NCBI GenBank assembly: GCA_031551695.1
Contig: JAVBNG010000021.1
Span: 43,238-107,237, forward strand
Length of the DNA stretch: 64,000 bases
Origin: JAAYCI01 sp031551695
GTDB lineage: Bacteria > Bacillota > Clostridia > Oscillospirales > Ruminococcaceae
Reading direction: 5' to 3'
The translations under genes were made by a program, and so were the position numbers. A model generated the notes under the pieces. It searched no databases, was not told where the DNA came from, and was given only the letters and a program-made list of their open reading frames with translations. This document shows positions 43,360-51,525 of this stretch, piece by piece (position 1 is the first letter of the stretch; each line of letters starts with the position of its first letter).

Positions 43360-46056
43360 TTGATAAAACTGCGGCAAAAAGTTTTTGCGCTTGTGTTTGC
43401 GTTGGCATTGGCACTGTCGATGCCGGGCGGCATGGTGCTGGCGGAAGAAGCCGCCGCGGGACAGGGCGCGGCCACTTCGGAGGCAGCCGGCGACAGCGGC
43501 GTGCCCGTCGAAGCCGGTGCCGGGGAGGAATCCCCGGACGCCGCGCCCCAGCCTGACGGCAAAGACAGTGCCACGCCGGAGAGTGAACCGGAAGAAACCG
43601 CCGGCCAAAGCACAGAAGAGTCTGCCGCAGGCGAGGAAGCCCCGGCTGAAGACCCGGCCACGGCGGGCGAGGAAGCCCCGGAGGAGGAACTTTCCGCGGC
43701 GGATGGCGAGGCAGAGGACGCCGAAGAGCCTGTGAACGAGGCGACCATAGAGGAAGACACCGAGGCGCTGGGCTATATGCCCGGCGAGATGATTGTGGTG
43801 GTGAAGGGCACCCCGGACGAAGCCGAGGTGCTGGCCACGGCAAACGGTGCGGAAGAGGCCGAGATGGCGTTTGAACAGAGTGGGGAAGTGACCCTGCTTG
43901 TGGAGGTGCCCGAAAGCCAAACCGTGGCCGAGGCCGTTGCACAGATGAACGAAGCGCCGGGCGTGGTATATGCCCAGCCGAATTTTTTGTATTACGCGCT
44001 GGAAACCGCCGACGAGCCCGTAAATGGCAGCATTGAAGCCGCCGGGGAAGGCGAAGACGTGTTGCTGTTGCCGCAGTATGCGTTCAGTGACCCGCTGGCA
44101 TCAGGCGCAGCGCCCGCCCAGTGGCACTTGAAGGCGGTGAACGCTTCCGCCGCGTGGGACATTGTGAAGGAAAAAACCGGCACCCGCGTGAAGGTGGGCG
44201 TGCTGGACGTTTTGTTCGATTTTGACCACGTGGATTTCACCAATGTGGACAAGAAGTTCCAGGCGAACGACTATTTTTACAAAAGCGACGGCAGCCTTTC
44301 CGGTTGGATCCCCGTCACATCGCCCACGGAGGTATACGGCCACGGCACCCACGTGGCCGGCATCATTGCGGCGGCGGAGGGCAACGGCCTGGGCGGCGTG
44401 GGCGTGGGCGCGGGTGTGGGCAACACCTGCATCAGCCTGGTGCCGGCCAATGTGTTCGCGTGGCCCAGCGCCGCTTCAAAGTCCAGGGGCGACGAGCCCT
44501 CCGCCAGCACCCTCGCCCTTGTTTCGGCCATCAACGCCATGGCGGATTACGGCGTGAAGGTCATCAACATGAGCCTGGGCGGCAAAACCGCCGTCACCCA
44601 AAGCTACAGCGACACCCTGCTTGACACCGCCATGCGGCAGGCAAGGGACAAAGGCTGTGTGTGCATTTGCGCCGCGGGCAACGAAAAAACCAACGCGCGC
44701 TATTACCCCTCCGATTCCCCCTATGCCATCAGCGTGACGGCGCTGAAACAAAACAGCGGTTCCTATGTTTTTGACGACTCGTATTCCAACTACGGCGCGG
44801 ATAAGGACGTTGCCGCCCCGGGCTCAAATATTTACAGCACGCTGCCCGGCAATACCTATAACAGAATGTCCGGCACCTCCATGGCAACGCCGGTGGTAAG
44901 CGGCGTTGCGGCGCTGCTGTATTACGTGAACCCCGGCCTTGCCGCCGCGGACGTGGAGGGCATTTTGTGCGCCACAGCAACAGACCTTGGCGCGCCGGGC
45001 CGCGACGATTTGTACGGCTGGGGCATGGTGGACGCGGAAAAAGCCGTGAAATCGGCCTTTACACGGGTGACGGGCGTGACGCTGCCCGCCACCGCCAAAC
45101 TAAGCGAGGGTGCCAGCACTTTCCTGTCCCCCACCGTTCTGCCGGCGAATGCGGGCATCAAGCGGGTGTGGTGGTCATCGTCGGACGCGGCTGTGGCCGC
45201 CGTGGACAGCTATGGCAATGTCACGGCGGGAACGAAGGGCACGGCCGTGCTCACCTGCACCACGGCGGACGGCGCTTTTCAGGCCGCCTGCACCGTGGCG
45301 GTGGTGCGCCCGGTGACAGGCGTTTCCCTCGGCATGGCGGAAAAAACCGTGAAGCGCGGCGGCAGCTACCAGATGCCCGCCAGCGTGCTGCCCGCCGGGG
45401 CGTCGAACACTGCGGTGACGTGGTCGACCGCCAGCCCCTCCATTGCCGCGGTGGATGCCGCGGGCGTGGTGCGCGGCATGGCCGCGGGGACGACCACCCT
45501 TACCTGCACCACGGCGGAAGGCGGCAAGACAGCCAGCGTTAAAATCACCGTGGGCACGCCGCTTACAAAGTTTACGCTGAACATGCAGGCCAAAACAGTG
45601 ACGAAGGGCAGCACGTACCAACTGAAAACCGTGTTTACCCCAAAAAAGCCGACAAACAAATCCGTCACGTGGAAAAGCAGCAAATCGTCGGTGGTGTCGG
45701 TGACGTCCAAAGGGAGGGTGACGGCGAAAAAATCCGGCAAGGCCACCATCACCTGCACGGCGAAGGACGGCGCGCTGGTGGCGAAATGCGTCATTACGGT
45801 GGGCACGCCGGTAGAAAGCGTGGCCCTTTCCCAAACGGCGGCGACGCTGAGAAAAGGCAAAAGCGTGACGCTGAAAGCCGGCATCACGCCCTCGAACGCC
45901 AAGAACAAGGCGGTCACGTGGGCGTCCTCAAGGCCCAGCGTGGCAAAAGTAAGCACGAAAGGCGTGGTGAAGGCCCTGAAAAACGGCAGCACCACCATCA
46001 CCTGCCAAAGCAAGGACGGCAAAAAGACGTCCAAGTGCAAAATAACGGTGAAGTGA
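43360..46056 (+). CDS. Subtilisin-like serine protease with four BIG2 domains
   Basis: An 898-residue secreted S8 protease. The order is: signal peptide (ending MVLAEEA); a highly acidic Glu/Ala/Pro linker to residue 130; a prodomain (YMPGEMIVVVKGTPDEAEVL); and the catalytic domain, with Asp near 284 in VGVLDVLFDFDHVDF, His 328 in YGHGTHVAGIIAA, Asn 441 in CAAGNE and Ser 507 in MSGTSMATPVVSG. Four Ig-like BIG2 repeats follow from about 570, starting VTGVTLPAT, VTGVSLGMA, LTKFTLNMQ and VESVALSQT. The usual D-T/S-G after the catalytic Asp is changed to DVL, which is unusual. TTG 43360 has AAGGGGAGA six bases upstream. It probably acts at the cell surface. Confidence 0.92.
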   Translation: MIKLRQKVFALVFALALALSMPGGMVLAEEAAAGQGAATSEAAGDSGVPVEAGAGEESPDAAPQPDGKDSATPESEPEETAGQSTEESAAGEEAPAEDPATAGEEAPEEELSAADGEAEDAEEPVNEATIEEDTEALGYMPGEMIVVVKGTPDEAEVLATANGAEEAEMAFEQSGEVTLLVEVPESQTVAEAVAQMNEAPGVVYAQPNFLYYALETADEPVNGSIEAAGEGEDVLLLPQYAFSDPLASGAAPAQWHLKAVNASAAWDIVKEKTGTRVKVGVLDVLFDFDHVDFTNVDKKFQANDYFYKSDGSLSGWIPVTSPTEVYGHGTHVAGIIAAAEGNGLGGVGVGAGVGNTCISLVPANVFAWPSAASKSRGDEPSASTLALVSAINAMADYGVKVINMSLGGKTAVTQSYSDTLLDTAMRQARDKGCVCICAAGNEKTNARYYPSDSPYAISVTALKQNSGSYVFDDSYSNYGADKDVAAPGSNIYSTLPGNTYNRMSGTSMATPVVSGVAALLYYVNPGLAAADVEGILCATATDLGAPGRDDLYGWGMVDAEKAVKSAFTRVTGVTLPATAKLSEGASTFLSPTVLPANAGIKRVWWSSSDAAVAAVDSYGNVTAGTKGTAVLTCTTADGAFQAACTVAVVRPVTGVSLGMAEKTVKRGGSYQMPASVLPAGASNTAVTWSTASPSIAAVDAAGVVRGMAAGTTTLTCTTAEGGKTASVKITVGTPLTKFTLNMQAKTVTKGSTYQLKTVFTPKKPTNKSVTWKSSKSSVVSVTSKGRVTAKKSGKATITCTAKDGALVAKCVITVGTPVESVALSQTAATLRKGKSVTLKAGITPSNAKNKAVTWASSRPSVAKVSTKGVVKALKNGSTTITCQSKDGKKTSKCKITVK

Positions 46057-46205
46057 AGCAGCTTACAGAGAACCTGCGGCTCGCCTTGCGACTGAGCCGG
46101 TGAATCGTCCCGCAGGGCATGGAAAGCCGCCCGGGAGTGCGATGGTCCTATGCGTACCAGTCACCCGTCGCTTGTGCATATTTAAAGAACCGAGGAGACA
46201 AGTAG

Positions 46206-46625
46206 ATGGCTGGACTCAAGGGACGAAAGCTGACAGAACCATGCCACACAGCAGGGGGAACAGTAGTCTTGTCTGCTGAACAACAATTGTTTATCAAGCA
46301 AGCCAAAGAAGGTAAAAACATTCTTGTTGATGCCTGCATTGGTAGCGGAAAAACAACAGCAATTCAGCATCTTTGTGATGAATTACCTTCCAATAAAAGA
46401 ATCCTATATTTGACATACAACAAATTGTTAAAACTGGATGCCAAAACAAAGATTAAAAATGCGAACATCAAGGTGAATAATTACCATGGCTTTGCTTACG
46501 CGGTCTTAAAAAAAGCAGGCATTACAACAGGCATTTCCGACCTGGTTCAAACCTTTAACAAGAAAAAACCGATGCTAGACCATTATGACGTTTTGATAAT
46601 TGACGAATACCAAGATATTGAGTAG
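46206..46625 (+). CDS. UvrD-like helicase, N-terminal part (TAG-interrupted gene)
   Basis: This is the first 139 codons of a superfamily 1 helicase. Visible are the Q-motif region (VVLSAEQQLFIKQAKEGKNI), Walker A (DACIGSGKTTAI, residues 41-52), motif Ia (LYLTYNKLLKL), a motif Ic-like VNNYHGFAYAVLKK, and Walker B VLIIDEYQDIE. A TAG at 46623-46625 stops the frame one residue after DEYQDIE. The same frame continues as ELSELLVYIKS, exactly as expected for this family. GAGGAG lies eight bases before the ATG. The gene opens a low-GC island; either it is a recent pseudogene or the stop is suppressed. Confidence 0.8.
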   Translation: MAGLKGRKLTEPCHTAGGTVVLSAEQQLFIKQAKEGKNILVDACIGSGKTTAIQHLCDELPSNKRILYLTYNKLLKLDAKTKIKNANIKVNNYHGFAYAVLKKAGITTGISDLVQTFNKKKPMLDHYDVLIIDEYQDIE

Positions 46626-48116
46626 GAACTTTCCGAATTGCTTGTTTACATCAAATCAACCAATCCAACAATGCAGATAATCGCCGTAGGCGATATGGAA
46701 CAGAAAATCTATGATAAGACAACACTGTCTGTTCCAGAATTTATAGAGCAGTTTTTAGGTGAACATATAAAATGGGATTTTACCTATTGTTTCAGGTTGT
46801 CCCCTGATTTGGCGACTAGCCTCGGTCGGATATGGAACAAAAGCATTATTGGCGTTAACAACAATTGCATCGTCGAAGAGATGGATGTTGATGCTGTTGT
46901 GAAATTTCTCTCAGAACAAAACCCATGTGATATTTTATGTTTAGGCTCAAGGAATGGTGACCTCTCAAAAACACTGAATCTATTGGAACACAAATATTCT
47001 GATAAATTTAACAAAAGCACAGTGTATGCAAGTATATCAGACAAAGACGGTGCAGGAGCGACACACCCCAAGCCAACATCCGCAATATTTACAACATTTG
47101 ATAGTAGCAAAGGCTTGGAACGCAAGATATGTATCGTTTTTGATTTTGTAGAATCGTATTGGCAAGTTCGAATCGAACAACCACAGCAATCCTATACAAT
47201 CCTGCGTAATATTTTTTGTGTGGCGGCAAGCCGTGGGAAAGAGAGGATTATCTTTGTAAACAGCGGCGAACAAATGCTTTCCGAACGAACGCTGTCAACA
47301 GAAGTTGACGCGACTAACAAATTTCAAAATGTGGATATCTCCGGGATGTTCGATTTCAAGTATAAAGAAGATGTGGAAGAATGCTATTCACTTTTGCACG
47401 TAGATTTGCTCACTAAGCTGGACGATGTCTCAGAAATTCATATTACTAGTAAAGATGAACTGATTGACCTTTCGCCTTGCATTGGTATCTACCAAGAAGC
47501 AGTATTTTTCAATGGGTATGATATCGATAAATCAATTAAGCTATGGCTTGACTTGAATAAAAATAAAAAAATTCTAAGCACTGAAGACGGGAATTTACCG
47601 ATAGACAAGAAAATATTAATCCTCACCTCGCTTGAGACTTCACAGAATCGCTATAGATATCAAGTTGCTACACCGTTTGTAAGTGACACCGAAAGGCAAC
47701 AAATTATTGAAAGATTAGGCTCTCAGTTTACAGATGATGAAGTAGTGCAATCTCCATGTGTTATTGATTTTTCGGATAAAAAAGAAGGGAAATGCTTGTT
47801 TTCGGCACAAGGGTTTACTGATGTCGTAAAAGATGGCGTTGTGTATGAACTGAAATTCGTATCTGAATTGACACATGAACATTTTTTACAGTGTGCCTGT
47901 TATGTAATAGCGCTAGGATTGAAAAAAGGCATTCTGTGGAATACCCGAACAAATGTCAAATACGAAATTAAAATACCACACAAAACAAAATTTTTAGATG
48001 CTGTAGCCAAAACGATTACCAAGGGTTTTTTGAAGGGGTATCATGTGCCAAAGGAGGAAAGCAGATGGCGAACTTTGCAGTCGTTGACACAGAAACCAAT
48101 TGGTACGACGCAGTAA
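46626..48116 (+). CDS. UvrD-like helicase, C-terminal part with PD-(D/E)XK nuclease domain
   Basis: Same frame as the N-terminal part, after the in-frame TAG; no ribosome site is seen for a separate start, the first candidate being TTG 46638. It keeps motif III (IIAVGDMEQKIYD), IV (FTYCFRLSPDLATSL), V (TFDSSKGLERKICIVFDF) and VI (FCVAASRGKERIIF). The last 110 residues hold a PD-(D/E)XK-like nuclease core: GFTDVV (Asp 539 of the joined frame), YELKF (Glu 548, Lys 550) and FLQCACYVIALGL (Gln 562), spaced as in RecB/AddB-type nucleases. Joined length is 636 residues. Its end overlaps the exonuclease gene by 52 bases. Composition is far more AT-rich than the neighbours. Confidence 0.8.
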   Translation, partial: ELSELLVYIKSTNPTMQIIAVGDMEQKIYDKTTLSVPEFIEQFLGEHIKWDFTYCFRLSPDLATSLGRIWNKSIIGVNNNCIVEEMDVDAVVKFLSEQNPCDILCLGSRNGDLSKTLNLLEHKYSDKFNKSTVYASISDKDGAGATHPKPTSAIFTTFDSSKGLERKICIVFDFVESYWQVRIEQPQQSYTILRNIFCVAASRGKERIIFVNSGEQMLSERTLSTEVDATNKFQNVDISGMFDFKYKEDVEECYSLLHVDLLTKLDDVSEIHITSKDELIDLSPCIGIYQEAVFFNGYDIDKSIKLWLDLNKNKKILSTEDGNLPIDKKILILTSLETSQNRYRYQVATPFVSDTERQQIIERLGSQFTDDEVVQSPCVIDFSDKKEGKCLFSAQGFTDVVKDGVVYELKFVSELTHEHFLQCACYVIALGLKKGILWNTRTNVKYEIKIPHKTKFLDAVAKTITKGFLKGYHVPKEESRWRTLQSLTQKPIGTTQ

Positions 48117-48622
48117 TGTCAATTGGGGCAATTATCGCTGATGCCGATACATTTGAACCCGTGTCTTCAAAATACTATATCATCACACCTGAGCATAAAG
48201 TGGGCGGCATGTTTGCACACGCCTTGTTTTTCAAAGATAAAAAGTTGAATCTGGAGTGTTCACGAAGAGAAGCATTGGGAGACCTAATAGCTTTTTTGGG
48301 AGGCAATGAGGTTAACGGCATTTTCGCCTACAATGCTTCGTTTGACTATCGACATTTGCCAGAACTGTCGTCGTTTGCTTGGTATGATATCATGAAGTTG
48401 GCGGCGTATAGACAGCATAATCACAAAATCCCGAAAACCGCTGATTGCCACGGCACCGGACGGCTAAAATGCGGCTATGGAGTTGAACCTGTTTTCAGAT
48501 TGCTGAGCAACGACGAGACGTACTGCGAACTACACAACGCCCTTACGGATGCGTATGACGAATTGGAGATAATGGCACTGTTACAACACAAGCTCGACAA
48601 ATATGTAAAACTTAGCAAGTAA
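48065..48622 (+). CDS. DEDDh 3'-5' exonuclease (DnaQ-like)
   Basis: A 185-residue exonuclease with all four acidic residues and the general base. Exo I is VVDTET (Asp 8, Glu 10), Exo II is FAYNASFDYRHL (Asp 94) and Exo III is HNALTDAYDEL (His 157, Asp 162). The protein is a single domain, not a fused polymerase subunit. AGGAGG lies within the end of the helicase gene, and the two genes overlap by 52 bases, so they are translated together. Like the helicase, it is AT-rich compared with the rest of the window. Together they form a helicase-nuclease plus exonuclease module. Confidence 0.88.
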   Translation: MANFAVVDTETNWYDAVMSIGAIIADADTFEPVSSKYYIITPEHKVGGMFAHALFFKDKKLNLECSRREALGDLIAFLGGNEVNGIFAYNASFDYRHLPELSSFAWYDIMKLAAYRQHNHKIPKTADCHGTGRLKCGYGVEPVFRLLSNDETYCELHNALTDAYDELEIMALLQHKLDKYVKLSK

Positions 48623-48665
48623 AATATTAAAATATCATTGTTTAAAAGACTTCTGAAATATGTAA

Positions 48666-48697
48666 ACGGACGTATCGTCAAAGTGCGATACGCCCGT
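48666..48697 (+). other. Hairpin after the helicase-exonuclease module
   Basis: ACGG.CGTATCG pairs with CGATACG.CCGT around an eight-base loop, 44 bases after the exonuclease stop. There is no T-run, so it could be a weak terminator or part of the island's edge. Nothing else was recognised in the 173 bases up to the YihY gene. Confidence 0.45.
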
Positions 48698-48795
48698 TCT
48701 CCGTTAACACCCAATATGGCAGCTACCCTAATTCGGTTTATTCTTTGATACTGCCTTATGGAGACTGCCCATTCGGGCGGCCGTTTTGTTTCTGC

Positions 48796-49743
48796 TCACT
48801 CTTTGCCGCCGGGTTCGTCTTCCTTAGCCTCGCCGCCGCCGTCCTTTTTGCCCCGGTGCGCGGCGGACAAAATGCGGTTTTCAATCATCAGGTCCAGGCC
48901 GCGGTTGCGCACGGCGGGCGCGCCGTCCAGATATTCGTTCAAAGCGGCGTTTAACAGGCCCCCCAGCAGCAAAATGATAGCCGAAAAATACAGCCAGAAC
49001 ATCAAAACAAACACGGAGGCAAGCGCCCCGTAGGCGGAAAGACGGTTCGCGATGAACCGAAGGTACAGGCTGAACAGCTGGGTGAGAGCCAAAAGCCCCG
49101 CCGTGGCAAAAGCCGCGCCGGCCAGCGCGCGCCGCACGCGGATCTTCACGTCCGGCGCAATGAGGTAAATAACCCACAAACAGCAAAACACGAAGGGAAT
49201 GGTGACGGGCCATTTCAAGTCGCCGATAAGCTCGGCCAGGCCGTCCAGCTCCGGGATGAACCCGGCCAAAAAATCAAGGATCTCGGTGCCCAGGTTCAGC
49301 ACCACCGCAAACAGCACCGCCACGAACAGCAGCAGCATGGTGACGGCCACGCTGGTAAGCCGCCGGGCGATGTAGCTGCCGGGTTCCTCCAGCCCATAGG
49401 CCCTGTTCAGGCCGGTTTGCAGGTAAATGGCCCCGCGGGACACCGACCACAGCAGACCGAAGATGCCGAACCAGAGAAAACCGCCGCTTTTTACGGTGAA
49501 AAGGCTCGTCACAAGGCCGTCCAACAGGGGTTCCACGCTGTCTGGCAAAATGATATCGATATAGGCCATAACAGAGGCAGGGTCCAGGTTCAGATAGGGC
49601 AACAGGGTGCCCATGGCGATGGCCAGCGGGAAAACCGCCAGCAATGCATAATAGGCCAGCAGCACAGCGCTGCTGCTGGTTTCCGCGTGCTGGAACCGTA
49701 TTTTCAGCACATCAAAAAATTTCTTAAAGCGTTCCTTTTTCAT
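48796..49743 (-). CDS. YihY/UPF0761 family membrane protein
   Basis: A 315-residue protein of the YihY (once called ribonuclease BN/BrkB) family, with six helices. Landmarks are SSSAVLLAYYALLAVFPLAI, FLWFGIFGLLWSVSRGAIYL, LNRAYGLEE, and the C-terminal YGALASVFVLMFWLYFSAII followed by LLLGGLLNA. The nuclease name is historic; the role is unknown, possibly transport or envelope upkeep. The tail is charged. It lies six bases after the AEC gene, so they form an operon. Confidence 0.93.
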   Translation of the reverse strand: MKKERFKKFFDVLKIRFQHAETSSSAVLLAYYALLAVFPLAIAMGTLLPYLNLDPASVMAYIDIILPDSVEPLLDGLVTSLFTVKSGGFLWFGIFGLLWSVSRGAIYLQTGLNRAYGLEEPGSYIARRLTSVAVTMLLLFVAVLFAVVLNLGTEILDFLAGFIPELDGLAELIGDLKWPVTIPFVFCCLWVIYLIAPDVKIRVRRALAGAAFATAGLLALTQLFSLYLRFIANRLSAYGALASVFVLMFWLYFSAIILLLGGLLNAALNEYLDGAPAVRNRGLDLMIENRILSAAHRGKKDGGGEAKEDEPGGKE

Positions 49744-49749
49744 GCGGTG

Positions 49750-50697
49750 TTACCCCCTGGCCAGCCCGGCAGGCTGGTAGATGAAACCCATCAGCTGCGC
49801 CAGCAGCGGCAGAGAGAACATGGAGATGGGCGTGGACAGCGCAATGAGATGGGAAGCCAGAGTGGCGTTGCCGCCGTGGCGTTCGCTCATGATGGCGGTT
49901 GCCGCCGCCGCGGGCATGGCAAAAATAAGCACCGTTACCATGGCGGGCAAGGCGGGCACCCGCAGCACGTACACAAGGCCCAGCATCAGCAGGGGAATGG
50001 CCACGAGGCGCAGAACGCTGGCGTAAAGGACCCTGCCGGAAAAAATGGCCGAAAGATTGGTGCCGGCCAAAATGCTGCCGGAAAAAATCATGGACAGAAC
50101 GGTGGTGGATGTGCCGAGGTAATCGGCGGTTTGCAGCAAAAATCCCGGCAGGCGCAGCCCCGTGAGGAACAGCACCAGGCTAAGCGCAGCCGCAATGGTG
50201 ACGGGGGATAGGATCAGCTCCTTCGCCGCCTGTTTCGCCGTGGTTTTTTCAAATATGGTTTTGCCCGCGCACCAAAGGAAAAAATTCATGGGGATGAGCA
50301 TGGCGGCAAGGTAAAACACGCCCACGTCGCCGTAAAAGGCCGACACCACCGGCAGGCCGATGAAGCTGGCGTTTGGCGCCACCATGGAATAGCGCAGGGT
50401 GGCGAGGATTGGCCCCGTTTGGCGGGGGAACAAAAATTTGGACAAAAAATACATGGCTGTTTCGCCCACAAAGCCAAGGGCCATCACGATGAGGAAATTG
50501 CGGAACAGGTCGGGGGCATAGTCCTGCTTGCCCATGGTGGCAATGATGCTGCACGGCACCAGAATATTCACCATCAGCGCCCCGATGGATTTCCGCGCCG
50601 GAGCGCCCACCATGCCCAGCTTGCCCGCAAGGTACCCCACGGCCAACAGGCACAGCAGCGTAAGCTGCCGGCTCATCATAACGCTGAAACTTGCCAA
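49750..50697 (-). CDS. AEC family transporter
   Basis: An auxin-efflux-carrier type permease of about 315 residues with ten helices, likely moving small organic acids. Typical parts are LLCLLAVGYLAGKLGMVGAP, SIGALMVNILVPCSIIATMG, APNASFIGLPVVSAFYGDVG and AMPAAAATAIMSERHGGNAT. The TTG at 50697 has AGGGGG seven bases upstream and is preferred; an ATG pair at 50676-50679 is the alternative, while longer readings lack a ribosome site. It is first in a two-gene operon with YihY. Confidence 0.9.
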   Translation of the reverse strand: MASFSVMMSRQLTLLCLLAVGYLAGKLGMVGAPARKSIGALMVNILVPCSIIATMGKQDYAPDLFRNFLIVMALGFVGETAMYFLSKFLFPRQTGPILATLRYSMVAPNASFIGLPVVSAFYGDVGVFYLAAMLIPMNFFLWCAGKTIFEKTTAKQAAKELILSPVTIAAALSLVLFLTGLRLPGFLLQTADYLGTSTTVLSMIFSGSILAGTNLSAIFSGRVLYASVLRLVAIPLLMLGLVYVLRVPALPAMVTVLIFAMPAAAATAIMSERHGGNATLASHLIALSTPISMFSLPLLAQLMGFIYQPAGLARG

Positions 50698-50805
50698 GAA
50701 AGGCCCCCTTTTCGTATACTGGTACGCAGGAAGATTGATTTTGTAATTAAGCATCTGCGGCTAAATTCGAACCGCTGTGGCAAGCCCCGATATGCGGGTC
50801 CTGTC

Positions 50806-50927
50806 ACGGGGCATGTCCTCTCTTCCGGCACTGCGCCGACGTATGCGGGATGGGAACAGGCACGCTTCGCGGCCAGCCAAAGAAACCGGTCTGTCGGCTG
50901 CGTTTCGTCCGTTCGAACAAGCCCCGC
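50806..50927 (-). repeat. Possible degenerate family B element
   Basis: On the minus strand an outer stem CGGGGC/GCCCCG encloses ACGCAGCCGACAG and, later, GTGCCGGAAGAGAGG. The order and spacing match the two family B boxes, but identity is poor. It lies in the divergent gap between the AEC and GNAT genes. Confidence 0.25.
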
Positions 50928-50997
50928 ACCACCCGCTCCGCGCATTCACAAAAAGCGGTTCGAACGCATTTTCCCTTAAGCACCCACAGGAGGAACC

Positions 50998-51465
50998 ATG
51001 CCAGAACAAAACCACCCGCAGCTTATTCTGCGCGCGGCAAGGCCCGGCGACGGTGAAACGCTGCTGCATTTCATCAGGGAACTTGCCGCCCATGAGGGGC
51101 GCCCGCAGGACGTGAGCGCCACCGCCGAAGAAATGGAGCGGCAGCTGTTTGAAGAAAAAGCGGCAGAGGCGGCGCTTGCAAAAGTGGGGAGCGAAATCGT
51201 CGGCTACGCCATTTATTACGCGGTTTACCGCTCGTTCAGTGCCGGTTGCCTGCTGTATGTGGAGGACGTTTACGTTTCGCCCGCCTGCCGGGGCAGAGGA
51301 TACGGCAGGCAGATATTTGCCTATTTGGAAGAAACCGCCCGCGCCCGCGGCTATGCGGGGCTGTGCTGGGCGGGCCTTGCAAACAACGCGTCCGCCATCG
51401 GCTTTTACGCGTCCATCGGCGCCGCGCGCGAAGAGGGCAAGGCGCATTTTTTAAAGCTGTTTTAG
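50998..51465 (+). CDS. GNAT family N-acetyltransferase
   Basis: A 155-residue acetyl-CoA-dependent transferase. The acetyl-CoA loop is clear in VEDVYVSPACRGRGYGRQIF, with LILRAARPGDGETLLHFIRE at the start and CWAGLANNASAIGFYASIGA near the end. The length and the ELAAHEGRPQDVSATAEEME segment resemble the diamine/polyamine acetyltransferase branch, but the substrate cannot be fixed. AGGAGG precedes the ATG by five bases. It is convergent with proC. Confidence 0.92.
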   Translation: MPEQNHPQLILRAARPGDGETLLHFIRELAAHEGRPQDVSATAEEMERQLFEEKAAEAALAKVGSEIVGYAIYYAVYRSFSAGCLLYVEDVYVSPACRGRGYGRQIFAYLEETARARGYAGLCWAGLANNASAIGFYASIGAAREEGKAHFLKLF

Positions 51466-51525
51466 TTTAGCCGTTTGCGCCCGCATGGCCACCGCGGCGA
51501 GCCAATAAGCCGCGACCGCCGCGCG

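Noticed and set aside
46623..46625. Stop-codon recoding of TAG in a phage-like region
   Set aside because: Only one TAG is involved, the partner gene ends at a normal TAA, and there are no other phage features, so a point mutation is simpler.
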